Source: Dehalococcoidia bacterium
Lineage (GTDB): Bacteria; Chloroflexota; Dehalococcoidia; Lucifugimonadales; UBA3495
NCBI GenBank assembly: GCA_009692925.1
Contig: SHYG01000018.1
Span: 1 to 36,271 of the forward strand
Reading direction: 5' to 3'
DNA: 36,271 bases
Part shown: positions 6,822 to 14,544 of the stretch, piece by piece
How positions within the stretch are numbered: the stretch's first letter is position 1
How the letters are laid out: the number at the start of each line of letters is the position of its first letter
Notes under the pieces: model-generated
Databases searched by the model: none
What the model was told of the DNA's origin: nothing
Seen by the model: the letters and a program-made list of their open reading frames with translations, nothing else
Program-made: the position numbers and the translations under genes

Positions 6822-8222
6822 CTACCCATGCTTCAGGGTGAGCTGAATCAGCCTGCTGGCCCGGTCCCGGCGGTCCAGGTCGCGGCAGGTCGCGATGATG
6901 TCTTCAAACTGCGCTGGCGGGATCGGCAGACCAGGGATGACGTCGCGAATCCGGCGCGCCTCCTCGTCGAAGTCCCACATAAACTCGCGCCCGGTGGACT
7001 GCTTGGTGTAACTCTTGCCGTCTCTGGTGTAAATCGTGATGCGCGGCCCAAAGAGCGTCATCTGGTGCGACGGGATGAGCTTCACACGGTGCATCAGCTC
7101 CAGCACCTCCGGCGGGTCTTTCGTGTCTGCTACGTCACCCCGCTGGCCCCGCAGCACCGGGAAGCCGCGCTGGACCACGCCGTACGCAGTAAAGTATGGC
7201 GTGCTTCCCGGCCGCGGCGCCGCGTCTTCCCTCCGGCTGGGGAAGGCCGGGCTGGGATACTGCGTCTCAAGCCAGTTCACCACGGCCTCCACCCGCTCCA
7301 CGTCCTCATACCGGATGTTGTGCTCGGCACAGAGCTGCGCCGTGACGTCCACGTGGGCAATGTTGTAGCCGGCCGTCGAGTAGATGCGGTAAAGCGTCTC
7401 CAGGAACATCCAGTCCTTCCCCAGCGCCGAGGTGATCTTGTCCAGGCTGGTCTGGGTGGCGCCGGTAAAGCTGTAGGTGAGCTGGCCCTTGTTGTTGCCC
7501 GCGTAGGCGTGATAGAAGCCCGCGTCGCCTTCCAGGACGGTGTCTCCGCCCACGTGTCCCTGCTGCGCCAGCGCCACTGCCAGCATGGCGTTGCGCACCG
7601 CGGCGCCCTCCCGCAGGGCGCGGCCACCGTTCCGGGGCCCTTCCAGGTTACCTGCCGCCAGGTGCACGCAGAGCGCAATCGTGCTATTCACCTGATCTTC
7701 AGTGAAGCGCAGGATTTTGGCGGCAGCAACGGCCGGGCCAAAGATGCCGAACACCGGGCCGGCGTGAAAGCCGCGCGCCATCACCGTCGGAATGAAGTCG
7801 GCCGCCAGCCGCTCCATGACCTCGTAGCCGGCGGCAACGCCCGTGAGGAAGTCCCGGCCGGAGGCGCCGGCAGTCTCCGCCGCCACAAAGGCGCCCGGAA
7901 GGATGCTGGTGCCCGGGTGGGTGAGCATGCGAAACGAATCCAGCTTGCCGCCCGCCATGGCCATCTCCGCGTTGGCAAAGGCGGCGCCACCTTTGGTCAC
8001 CGTGGCGCCGTTCACCATGATGGTGGCGCCGCGACGCACTCCAGCTTCTTCTGCGGTGATGAGCTGCACCGCCTGCTGGCCGCTCGGCGACTGAGAGCCG
8101 AGGAGCACGGAGGCGAGACTGTGGAGCGTGACGCCCTTGGCGCGGTCGACCACCTCGGGCGGGAGATCGTCATAGCGCAGCGCTACGACCCACTGCGCAA
8201 GCTGCCGGCTGAGAGATGTCAT
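6822..8222 (-). CDS. MmgE/PrpD family protein (first copy)
   Basis: A 466-residue protein of the MmgE/PrpD fold, the family of 2-methylcitrate dehydratase, cis-aconitate decarboxylase and iminodisuccinate epimerase. Family features: the N-terminal helical domain beginning LSRQLAQWVVALRYDDLPPE, AGYEVMERLAADFIP, the FHAGPVFGIFGPAVAAAKIL segment, and a C-terminal alpha/beta domain with VEAVVNWLETQYPSPAF. It would act on a small carboxylic acid in the cytoplasm; the substrate is unknown and the prpB/prpC neighbours of a methylcitrate cycle are absent. Start ATG at 8220-8222 chosen for GAGGAGAC upstream; open frame continues 15 codons further without a ribosome site. Divergent from the propeller gene and bracketed with it by inverted MITEs. 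A paralogue lies at 26556-27947. Confidence 0.9.
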   Translation of the reverse strand: MTSLSRQLAQWVVALRYDDLPPEVVDRAKGVTLHSLASVLLGSQSPSGQQAVQLITAEEAGVRRGATIMVNGATVTKGGAAFANAEMAMAGGKLDSFRMLTHPGTSILPGAFVAAETAGASGRDFLTGVAAGYEVMERLAADFIPTVMARGFHAGPVFGIFGPAVAAAKILRFTEDQVNSTIALCVHLAAGNLEGPRNGGRALREGAAVRNAMLAVALAQQGHVGGDTVLEGDAGFYHAYAGNNKGQLTYSFTGATQTSLDKITSALGKDWMFLETLYRIYSTAGYNIAHVDVTAQLCAEHNIRYEDVERVEAVVNWLETQYPSPAFPSRREDAAPRPGSTPYFTAYGVVQRGFPVLRGQRGDVADTKDPPEVLELMHRVKLIPSHQMTLFGPRITIYTRDGKSYTKQSTGREFMWDFDEEARRIRDVIPGLPIPPAQFEDIIATCRDLDRRDRASRLIQLTLKHG

Positions 8223-8495
8223 ACTCGTCTCCTCTATGCTGCTGAACTTTTGCCCCTCGTCGCCCACCCGACGCCTCAGGTATTCTACACTGTCGGGATA
8301 CCCAAATCACGCGGCGATCGCCCCGCCGCGAATGCTGATGCTTCGGCAGGTTCCGGTGACCCCCGCGTCACCTCCCGTGCGCAGGGTCACGTGTCTGTGG
8401 CCTTCAGGCACCCATAGCTTTTGCCCGCGCCAGGCGTTATCATTACGCCATTACAGGAGGGGGTGCAGCAACCCTTTCCGCAGGAGGAAATGACT

Positions 8496-9479
8496 ATGGC
8501 GAAGGATTACACCATATGCGTCGGTAGTGTGGGTGGCGGTCTGTCAGTCAGCCCGGATGGAGGCGCTACCTGGAACCGCATCCGGACTCCGATGCCTTCC
8601 GAGTGCAATGTGCGGGCGTCGTGCGTGTACCCCGACGACCCGCACCGGATTCTGGTGGGCACCGATGTGGGCGTCTACCGCAGCGAGGACCGGGGCGTCA
8701 CCTGGGCCAGGTTGGAGTCGCCCATTGACGGCATCCAGGTGTGGTCGCTGGCAGTTGACCCAGTGGATCCGGACACAATCTTCGTGGGCACCCGGCCGGA
8801 GGCATTCCGCTCCCGGGACGGCGGCAAGAAGTGGGAGCATTTGTCCATGGGCGTCAATATGCAGTGTCCCGTCGGCACGCCGCGCACCACCAACATCATC
8901 GTGGACCCCCGGGACCACCGCACCATCTGGGCCGGCATTGAGGTTGACGGGGTATACAAGAGCCTGGACGGCGGCAACCGCTGGGTTCACCTGCCCGAGC
9001 TGGGGCCCGACCCGTTCCACGGCGACATTCACGGCATGGCCATCAAGCCGGGGCGCACCACCTCCATCTACTGCACCAGCCCCTTCGGCATGGCCACCAG
9101 CACCGACGAAGGTGAAAGTTGGAGCTACCAGCACTTCCCCAAGTTCAATCCGAACGACAATCGCTCCTACTGCCGGGGCTTGATCCTCAAGGCCGACAAC
9201 CCCAACGTCATGTTTGTGGGCAACGGCGACGCCATTCCCGGCGTGACGGGGGCAATTAGGCACTCCAAGGACGGGGGCCGCACCTGGCGGGCCGCGCCGC
9301 TGCCGGTGGAGCCTAACTCTGTGGTCTACTGGATGGCCAATAACCCGGCAATGCCCAACGTCATCGTGGCCGCCAGCCTCTATGGCTACGTGTATACCAG
9401 CGACGACGGCGGGGAGACGTGGCAGAAGCTGAAGAAGGAGTTTGGCGAGATTCGCACCGTGGCGGTGATGCCCCACTAG
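8496..9479 (+). CDS. Seven-Asp-box (BNR/sialidase-like) beta-propeller protein
   Basis: A 327-residue protein with seven Asp-box repeats of the SxDxGxTW type: SPDGGATW, SEDRGVTW, SRDGGKKW, SLDGGNRW, STDEGESW, SKDGGRTW and SDDGGETW. It should fold as a beta-propeller like the VPS10/YCF48/BNR groups. There is no signal peptide or membrane segment, so it is probably cytoplasmic, whereas most sialidase-like propellers are exported. No glycosidase catalytic residues can be assigned, so a scaffold or binding role is as likely as an enzyme. Start ATG at 8496, 7 bases after AGGAGGA; an ATG at 8490 is too close to that site. Its TAG stop (9477-9479) is part of the CTAG duplicated by the adjoining MITE. 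It may be functionally tied to the divergent MmgE/PrpD gene. Confidence 0.88.
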   Translation: MAKDYTICVGSVGGGLSVSPDGGATWNRIRTPMPSECNVRASCVYPDDPHRILVGTDVGVYRSEDRGVTWARLESPIDGIQVWSLAVDPVDPDTIFVGTRPEAFRSRDGGKKWEHLSMGVNMQCPVGTPRTTNIIVDPRDHRTIWAGIEVDGVYKSLDGGNRWVHLPELGPDPFHGDIHGMAIKPGRTTSIYCTSPFGMATSTDEGESWSYQHFPKFNPNDNRSYCRGLILKADNPNVMFVGNGDAIPGVTGAIRHSKDGGRTWRAAPLPVEPNSVVYWMANNPAMPNVIVAASLYGYVYTSDDGGETWQKLKKEFGEIRTVAVMPH

Positions 9480-9582
9480 CAGGGTGCTGAAAAAGGGGTT
9501 GACGGCCCGAAATCGTCCCAATTTTCGTATCTGAGAGTCCGTCCATTTTTCGCAAGATCGGGGTTTTTCAGCAGCTTGCTAG
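9476..9582 (+). mobile_element. 99-bp MITE, copy B, with CTAG target duplication
   Basis: The core 9480-9578 begins CAGGGTGCTGAAAAAGGGG and ends GGGGTTTTTCAGCAGCTTG. It is flanked by CTAG at 9476-9479 and 9579-9582. It is inverted relative to copy A, with only a few substitutions between them. The left CTAG contains the stop codon of the propeller gene. Confidence 0.8.
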
Positions 9583-9635
9583 GCGGGTGCGCCGCTGAAT
9601 CTCCGAAGTTTAGCGGCTAGATACGGCAAGCAATT

Positions 9636-9669
9636 CCAGGGGCGCCCTGATCCGTCGGGGCGCCCCTGG
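9636..9669. terminator. 12-bp-stem hairpin before the MBL gene
   Basis: CCAGGGGCGCCC (9636-9647) pairs perfectly with GGGCGCCCCTGG (9658-9669) across a 10-base loop. It is a probable transcript end for the propeller gene. There is no U-tract. The core sequence is shared with the hairpin at 4600-4625. Confidence 0.6.
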
Positions 9670-9767
9670 GTGTGCCCTTGCGCTCTCGACTGTATTTCCG
9701 CTGGGGCTCATGCTATCCTGAATCTAGGCACGGCCCGCTTAGTCGTACCTCCAGGAGCTCCACCACC

Positions 9768-10493
9768 ATGAGCAGCGGGTTCCACCAAATCCTGCCCAAC
9801 CTGTACCAGCTTCCCGTGGGCGGCACCAGCGTGTTCGTCATTGTGGAGGACACCATCACCGTGGTGGACGCCGGGTGGCGCACCAGCGGCCGGCGGGTGG
9901 TGGAGTTTGTGCAGCGCCTGGGCCGCGCCCCCCAGGAGATTTCCCTCATCGTCTCAACCCACTACCACGCCGACCACATCGGCGGCATGGCCCACGTAAA
10001 GGCGCGCACCGGGGGCCGGGTGGCGGTACACGAAGCGGAAGTCCCCTACGTGCAGGGTCACCCCGGAGCCCGGATGCCTAACCCCTTCCAAAACACCGTG
10101 GTGGGTCTGCTGATGACTCCACTTCTGGCGGTAATGCAGCCCCGGCCCTTCGCCGTGGACCTCCAGCTGCACGATGGCGACCGCCTCAGTCCCTTGGGCG
10201 GGATGGAGATAGTTCACACTCCAGGTCACACGCCGGGCAGCATCAGCCTCTACTTTCCCCAGCATGGCCTGCTGATTGCCGGCGACGCCCTGGAATACAA
10301 AGGGGGATGGTTGGACCGGCGGCGGCAACTGGGTCTCCCATCAGGTATGGTGAGCAGCGACATGGCCCAGGCTAGGGAGTCCGTGCTCAAGTTAGCGAAG
10401 CTGGACCTGGAGGTGCTGTGCTTCAGTCACTTCCCGCCGATCCAGGGCGGCGCGGGCCCCTCGCTGAGCCGATTTGCCGAATCGCTGGCGTGA
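9768..10493 (+). CDS. MBL-fold metallohydrolase (glyoxalase II-like group)
   Basis: A 241-residue metallo-beta-lactamase-fold hydrolase. Metal ligands are visible: THYHADH (His65, His67, Asp69, His70), His in VHTPGHTPGS, Asp in AGDALEY and a late His in CFSHFPP. The compact length and PGHTPGS motif fit the glyoxalase II/lactonase-like group; the substrate is not predictable. Start ATG at 9768 with CCAGGAG upstream; an in-frame GTG at 9672 would add a basic, unconserved segment. It stands alone between a hairpin (9636-9669) and the acyltransferase remnant. Confidence 0.88.
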   Translation: MSSGFHQILPNLYQLPVGGTSVFVIVEDTITVVDAGWRTSGRRVVEFVQRLGRAPQEISLIVSTHYHADHIGGMAHVKARTGGRVAVHEAEVPYVQGHPGARMPNPFQNTVVGLLMTPLLAVMQPRPFAVDLQLHDGDRLSPLGGMEIVHTPGHTPGSISLYFPQHGLLIAGDALEYKGGWLDRRRQLGLPSGMVSSDMAQARESVLKLAKLDLEVLCFSHFPPIQGGAGPSLSRFAESLA

Positions 10494-10618
10494 GTGGGTG
10501 ACTTGCCTTAGCTTGGTACGCCGTACCAGGAGAGAGTAGTCTGGTTGGGCCTTGTGGAGTCACTTGGACACTGTTAGGCTTCCATGAACCGAACCGCCGC
10601 ACGGGCAGGAGGCGCACT

Positions 10619-10717
10619 ATGAACCCCCATTTCCCAGATCAACTTGATCCGCAGTGTCGAAGAACTACGGTAAGTGGGCTTCAGGCATCCATTGATAGAG
10701 GCCTAGAAAGGACATGA
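10619..10717 (+). CDS. Possible 32-residue small protein
   Basis: ATG at 10619 follows AGGAGG at 10608-10613 with good spacing and opens 32 codons (MNPHFPDQLDPQCRRTT, then VSGLQAS) to TGA at 10715-10717. No family is recognised. Support is only the ribosome site. An even shorter frame starting ATG at 10584 ends in an ATGA overlap with it. The rest of 10494-10752 holds a TATAAT at 10723-10728 without a good -35. Confidence 0.25.
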   Translation: MNPHFPDQLDPQCRRTTVSGLQASIDRGLERT

Positions 10718-10752
10718 GGAGGTATAATCGCAGCAGTTAGCACCGCTCTAGC

Positions 10753-11432
10753 ATGAGAGTCGTAACCACCCTGGAGGCAATGGTCCAGGCGGGGGCTGCC
10801 CAGCCGGAAGTGAAGTTCCCCAACTGGGGCCGCAGCTGGTGGTGCCGCATCCTGCGCCCGGTGCTCCTGTCCGGACTTATCTTCCCCGTGCTGCGCCTGT
10901 TTTACAGCATGAAGGTGACCGGCCGGGAAAACCTCAAGGGGCTTACCGGGCCGGTGCTCTTCGCCGCCAACCATAATGTGCCTCTGGACAACGGCCTGGT
11001 GCTGATGGCCCTGCCCTACTACTGGCGGCGGCGCGGGACACGGTGTTTACACATCCCTTCTGGAGATACGCGGCGCCCCTGATGGGCAACGCCTTTCCCT
11101 TCTCCCGCGAGGGTGCGGTGCGACCCAGCATGGAGCGCCTGGGCTGGCTGATGGACCAGGGGCATTCGGTGCTGATTTACCCGGAAGGGCGTCAGAGCTA
11201 CGGCGGGCCCATGGCGGCCTTCAAGCCCGGCGCCGGCATGGTGGCGGTGGAGAGCCGCACCCCGGTGGTGCCGATGCGGGTGGTGTTGCACAAGCCCAGC
11301 GTTTGGGATAAAGGGGGCCTGTTCTCCCGCGGCAGGGTGGAGATCCGCTTTGGTCCGGCCATCAACTTTCCCCGGAAGACCGACTATCGCGACGCCACCG
11401 CCCAGCTTGAGGCGGCGGTGCGGGCGCTGTAG
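10753..11432 (+). pseudogene. PlsC-type 1-acyl-glycerol-3-phosphate acyltransferase, frameshifted
   Basis: Two overlapping frames together give a complete PlsC-family protein of about 225 residues. The first frame (10753 to about 11035) has a membrane-associated start (LLSGLIFPVLRLFY) and the catalytic motif NHNVPLD (NHxxxxD). The second, entered about 11025-11040, continues AAARDTVFTHPFW with FPFSREGAVRPSMERLGWL, the glycerophosphate-binding YPEGRQS and VPMRVVLHKP. One base is missing or two are extra in the GC-rich run ggcggcggcgcggg. PlsC enzymes acylate lysophosphatidic acid at the membrane during phospholipid synthesis. A sequencing or assembly error in the GC run is as likely as a real mutation, because all motifs remain intact. 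The MFS gene follows after 29 bp. Confidence 0.8.
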
Positions 11433-11461
11433 GCTTGTAGGCATGAGGCGGCGGAGTTAAC

Positions 11462-12766
11462 GTGGCTGTTCCGATGCTCCAGCGGCTCCGGGGCGCCGTG
11501 CCGGTGTTTTCCTGGGGCCTCTTCGACTTTTCCAATACCATATTCACGGTCAACGTCATCAACCTCTACTTTTACCTCTGGGTCATTGAGGACAATGGCG
11601 CGCCGCACCTCTTCTTCACCCTGGCCTATTCCGGGGCCATGCTGGCGGTGGCGTTGGTATCTCCTATGCTGGGGGCAGTCTCCGACCGATTTGGGCGGCG
11701 CATCCCGTTTCTCATCGGGTTCACCCTGGTCTGCGTGGCCGCCACCGCCGCCATTGGGCGCGTCGGCGGGCTGCCGGTGGCGCTGCTTTGCTTCGCTATC
11801 GCCATCTTTACCTACCAATCAGGCAACGTCTACTACGACTCCCTCCTGGCGACAGTCAGCCACGCGGGGAACCGAGGCCGCATATCGGCGCTGGGATCGG
11901 CCCTGGGCAACATCGGCAACATCGCCGGGGCCCTGATGGTCGCCGATTTTGTGGCGAGAGGGGGTCGGGGCGCTGCCTTCCTGCCCACCGCCGTCCTCTT
12001 CCTGCTGTTTGCCATCCCCTGCTTCCTCTTTGTCCGGGAGGCGCCCAACCGTGTGTCCTGGAACTTCCGGCTCCTCCAAGAAGGCTACGGCCAGATTTTC
12101 TCCACCCTGCGCAACGCCAGGCGTCATCGCGACGTTTTCCGCTTCATCGCCGCCCGATTCCTCTATGGCAACTCCACCAACACCCTCTTCGTGGTCATGG
12201 CGGTATATGTGACCAAGGTCATCGGTTTCAGCGATCAGCAGGTGAATCTGCCGGGCCCAATTGCCAGTATGGCAGGGATGCTGAACATCCATTCCGAGGT
12301 GCAACTGCTGATTATCATCGCCACCGTTGCCGGGGTGCTGAGCGCCTTTGTATGGGGCTGGCTGGCGGACCGTATTGGAGTCAGGAAAACCCTGATCATG
12401 GCCCTCATCCTGTGGGTGCTGGTTTTCCTGGCGGTGTCGGCAACGTTCCACCAGGCGTACTTTTGGGCCATTGGCGCGCTGGCCGGGGTTGCCCTGGCGG
12501 GCACAGGCACCACGGAACGGGCATTCCTGCTCCGTCTGGTCCCTCCCGAGCGCGCTGGGGAGTTCTTTGGCCTGTATGCAATGGTGGGCCGCTCCGCCGC
12601 GGTGGTTGGCCCGCTGATCTGGGGCGGCACGCTATGGCTGCTGGAGGACTTGGGGCTGATTAGCTACCGAATTGCCATCCTGGCGCTGCTGACTACCGTG
12701 GTGCTGGGGTTCCTGGTGCTGCTGAGCGTCCGAGACCGGCAGCCGTCACCCGCCGACGCCAACTGA
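11462..12766 (+). CDS. MFS transporter, UMF1 (Atg22-like) family
   Basis: A 434-residue inner-membrane protein with about 12 hydrophobic helices. The start FSWGLFDFSNTIFTVNVINL corresponds to the WxLYDxANSxF signature of the UMF1 family, and the loop between helices 2 and 3 reads GAVSDRFGRRIPFL (the MFS G-x3-D-R-x-G-R-R/K motif). A second loop, WGWLADRIGVRKTL, repeats it in the second half. YYDSLLATVS near helix 5 also fits this group. The substrate is unknown; eukaryotic Atg22 exports amino acids. Start GTG at 11462 with a weak GGCGGAG upstream; an in-frame ATG four codons later is an alternative. Likely co-transcribed with the acyltransferase remnant. Confidence 0.88.
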   Translation: MAVPMLQRLRGAVPVFSWGLFDFSNTIFTVNVINLYFYLWVIEDNGAPHLFFTLAYSGAMLAVALVSPMLGAVSDRFGRRIPFLIGFTLVCVAATAAIGRVGGLPVALLCFAIAIFTYQSGNVYYDSLLATVSHAGNRGRISALGSALGNIGNIAGALMVADFVARGGRGAAFLPTAVLFLLFAIPCFLFVREAPNRVSWNFRLLQEGYGQIFSTLRNARRHRDVFRFIAARFLYGNSTNTLFVVMAVYVTKVIGFSDQQVNLPGPIASMAGMLNIHSEVQLLIIIATVAGVLSAFVWGWLADRIGVRKTLIMALILWVLVFLAVSATFHQAYFWAIGALAGVALAGTGTTERAFLLRLVPPERAGEFFGLYAMVGRSAAVVGPLIWGGTLWLLEDLGLISYRIAILALLTTVVLGFLVLLSVRDRQPSPADAN

Positions 12767-12805
12767 CGGGACAGTTCGACCTTTCACCGCCGAGCGCCCT
12801 TCGGC

Positions 12806-12833
12806 GTAGGGGCGAGACATGTCTCGCCCCTAC
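12806..12833. terminator. Perfect 28-bp palindrome between convergent genes
   Basis: GTAGGGGCGAGACA joined to its exact complement TGTCTCGCCCCTAC, 40 bp after the MFS stop and 70 bp before the end of the convergent CMD-family gene. It probably serves as a bidirectional terminator or REP-like repeat. The GGGGCG...CGCCCC frame is shared with the terminator at 23232. Confidence 0.6.
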
Positions 12834-12902
12834 CTGGCAATCGTAACCTCTCCGCGTGCTCCGCGCTCTCTGCGGTGATCGAACAAGTTCTGAAGCGAGC
12901 TG

Positions 12903-13457
12903 TTACACCGGCAGGGGAGTTTCCGTGACGTCCTGGGGTAGTTGCAGCTCTACCGAGTTGGCGTTGAAGGCCAGCATGGTGTAGTAGCCGATGAGGGTGT
13001 TCAGCTCCACCAGCCCTTGCGCCCCCACCAGTTGCAGCACGGCCTGAAAAGTGTCTTGCTTGACGCGGTGAGACTGGAACAGCTGCGTGGTGTAGGCCAA
13101 CACCGCGGCCTCATCGGCGGGTATGGAAGGCATGGGGCGCTTATCGCGCAGCGCATTGATCAGCGCGTCGCTGAGGCCCGCCTGCCTGGCCAGGCCCGCG
13201 TGGATGTTCCAGATGTAGGGGCAGTCCATGGCGCGGGCGGTGACGATCATGGCCAGCTCCCGCAGCTTGGGCGGCACGGAAGACTCGTTTCGCACGAACT
13301 CAAACAGGGGGATGGCCCGCCGCGCCATCTCCGGGCTGTTCTTCAGGACGGACATGGGGCCGGTGCCAACGCCGCCTGGGCCCGACGACACCTGGTCAAA
13401 CACCGCCCGCAGCTCGGGCTTGACGCGCTGGCGAGTGACTGGCGGGATTCTAGACAT
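12903..13457 (-). CDS. Carboxymuconolactone decarboxylase (CMD/AhpD-like) family protein
   Basis: A 184-residue all-helical protein of the CMD fold. The core PPKLRELAMIVTARAMDCPY continues IWNIHAGLARQAGLS and matches the family pattern ExxxL...C-x6-H. It has a single Cys in place of the CxxC pair of AhpD, so thiol peroxidase-reductase activity is unlikely; such single-Cys members are of unknown function. Start ATG with AGGAGT upstream. It lies 9 bp after the MBL-fold gene and is surely its operon partner, so the two may act on the same, perhaps lactone-like, compound (inference). Confidence 0.85.
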   Translation of the reverse strand: MSRIPPVTRQRVKPELRAVFDQVSSGPGGVGTGPMSVLKNSPEMARRAIPLFEFVRNESSVPPKLRELAMIVTARAMDCPYIWNIHAGLARQAGLSDALINALRDKRPMPSIPADEAAVLAYTTQLFQSHRVKQDTFQAVLQLVGAQGLVELNTLIGYYTMLAFNANSVELQLPQDVTETPLPV

Positions 13458-13466
13458 AACTCCTCC

Positions 13467-14231
13467 TTACGCCTTCTGAACGGTGTCTATGTTCACCTTG
13501 CGCACCGCGTTGACGGTGAAGGTCAGCGATGCAGTGCCGCCGCCCTCGGTGCTGTTGAACACCTCTATATGCTCCGGCCCGTGCAGGTAGGAGATCTCCT
13601 CCCCCGCCAGCCGGAAGGGGCGGTCGTGGCCCGGATAAAACACCTTGGAGGTATCCAGAATCTTCTCCACGCTCTCCTTGGCGTCCTTCACGTCCCAGAA
13701 GATGTTGTAGGGCATTCCCCGGCTCACGGTGCCCGCGTCGGGCATCGCGTCGCCCGCCAGCAGCACCCGGTCGGCGCCGTTGCCCACCACCACGCTAATG
13801 TGGCCCTTGGTATGGCCTGGGGTGTCAATAATGGACACGCCATCCACCACCTTGTCGCCGTCGGACACCAGCTCCAGCTTCATCTTGGAGATGTGGTCCG
13901 CCATGTACCGGGCCACGGTGTAGTCGTGCCGGTTGGGGTTCTTGGAGTAGTCCATCTCCGTGGGGTGTAGCAAGATGCGGGCGTTGCGGAACAAATCGGT
14001 GTTCTGGCAGTGGTCCCAATGCAGATGGGTCAGAATCACGATGTCGATGTCGTCGGGGGTCAGGTGCCTGCTCTGCAGCGCCTTGTACAGCAGGGTGCGC
14101 CGGGAGGCGGGGCCGGTGTCCACCAGGATGCGGTGGTTCCCCACGGTGAGCAGGGAGTTGGTGGAGTAACCGAAGGCGCCCTGGTCGGTGGTAAGGGCGA
14201 AGCCGTAGGTAAGCACTTCCAGGTCAGCCAT
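13467..14231 (-). CDS. MBL-fold metallohydrolase (N-acyl-lactonase-like subgroup)
   Basis: A 254-residue metallo-beta-lactamase-fold enzyme. Metal ligands: THLHWDH (HxHxDH), His in DTPGHTKGH, Asp in LAGDAMPD and His in FYPGHDRPF. The HLHWDHCQN motif and the length resemble AttM/AiiA-type lactonases and related hydrolases; the substrate is not established. Start ATG at 14231 (MADLEVLTYG); a longer frame upstream (to 14336) runs into the palindrome side and lacks a ribosome site. First gene of a two-gene operon with the CMD-family protein. It is not closely similar to the MBL enzyme at 9768. Confidence 0.88.
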   Translation of the reverse strand: MADLEVLTYGFALTTDQGAFGYSTNSLLTVGNHRILVDTGPASRRTLLYKALQSRHLTPDDIDIVILTHLHWDHCQNTDLFRNARILLHPTEMDYSKNPNRHDYTVARYMADHISKMKLELVSDGDKVVDGVSIIDTPGHTKGHISVVVGNGADRVLLAGDAMPDAGTVSRGMPYNIFWDVKDAKESVEKILDTSKVFYPGHDRPFRLAGEEISYLHGPEHIEVFNSTEGGGTASLTFTVNAVRKVNIDTVQKA

Positions 14232-14383
14232 CTCTCTTGACCTCTTGCCAGATTTCAGCGGTCCTGCAGATTCCGGGGTGGGAGCTTGCCCCTGGGGGAA
14301 TGGCCCCCAGTATATGCCGGGAACGCGGCCTGTCAACTGCTAATGGCGTCCCAGCTTGCTGTCGTTTGGATGGGAAGCATTTG

Positions 14384-14439
14384 GGACGAAATCGCCCCTC
14401 GCCCCCCTTTGCAAAGGGGGGCGAGGGGCGATTTCGTCC
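14384..14439. repeat. Perfect 56-bp palindrome
   Basis: GGACGAAATCGCCCC, then TCGCCCCCCTTTG, is followed by its exact complement, centred between 14411 and 14412. It lies in the 313-bp divergent spacer between the MBL gene and the methyltransferase-Maf gene. In RNA it would form a 26-28-bp hairpin with almost no loop. No other copy of this length is in the window. Confidence 0.8.
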
Positions 14440-14497
14440 GCCAAGGTTAAGGGCACTATGCACGGGTGGCTAAGTCAGACACTGCCCAAGTGGCTCC

Positions 14498-14526
14498 TTG
14501 GCTTCTGCAGCCCCTTCGGCTATATT
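14498..14526 (+). promoter_or_regulatory. Promoter of the methyltransferase-Maf/tat operon
   Basis: TTGGCT (14498-14503), a 17-bp spacer and TATATT (14521-14526). The expected start near 14533 leaves a 12-nt leader that still carries AGAGG before ATG 14545. Confidence 0.5.
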
Positions 14527-14544
14527 ATTCCAAGAGGTTTACGA

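Noticed and set aside
6828-8417. A 529-codon open frame opposite the first MmgE/PrpD gene
   Set aside because: No recognisable domain, composition typical of a reverse-strand shadow, while the minus-strand frame has full family motifs.
6703-9582. Classical composite transposon
   Set aside because: The flanking elements are 99 bp and non-coding, and each has its own different target duplication, so the segment did not insert as one unit.
14356-14544. N-terminal extension of the methyltransferase-Maf protein
   Set aside because: The extra 63 codons are translated from the 56-bp palindrome and a promoter-like segment; ATG 14545 has its own ribosome site.
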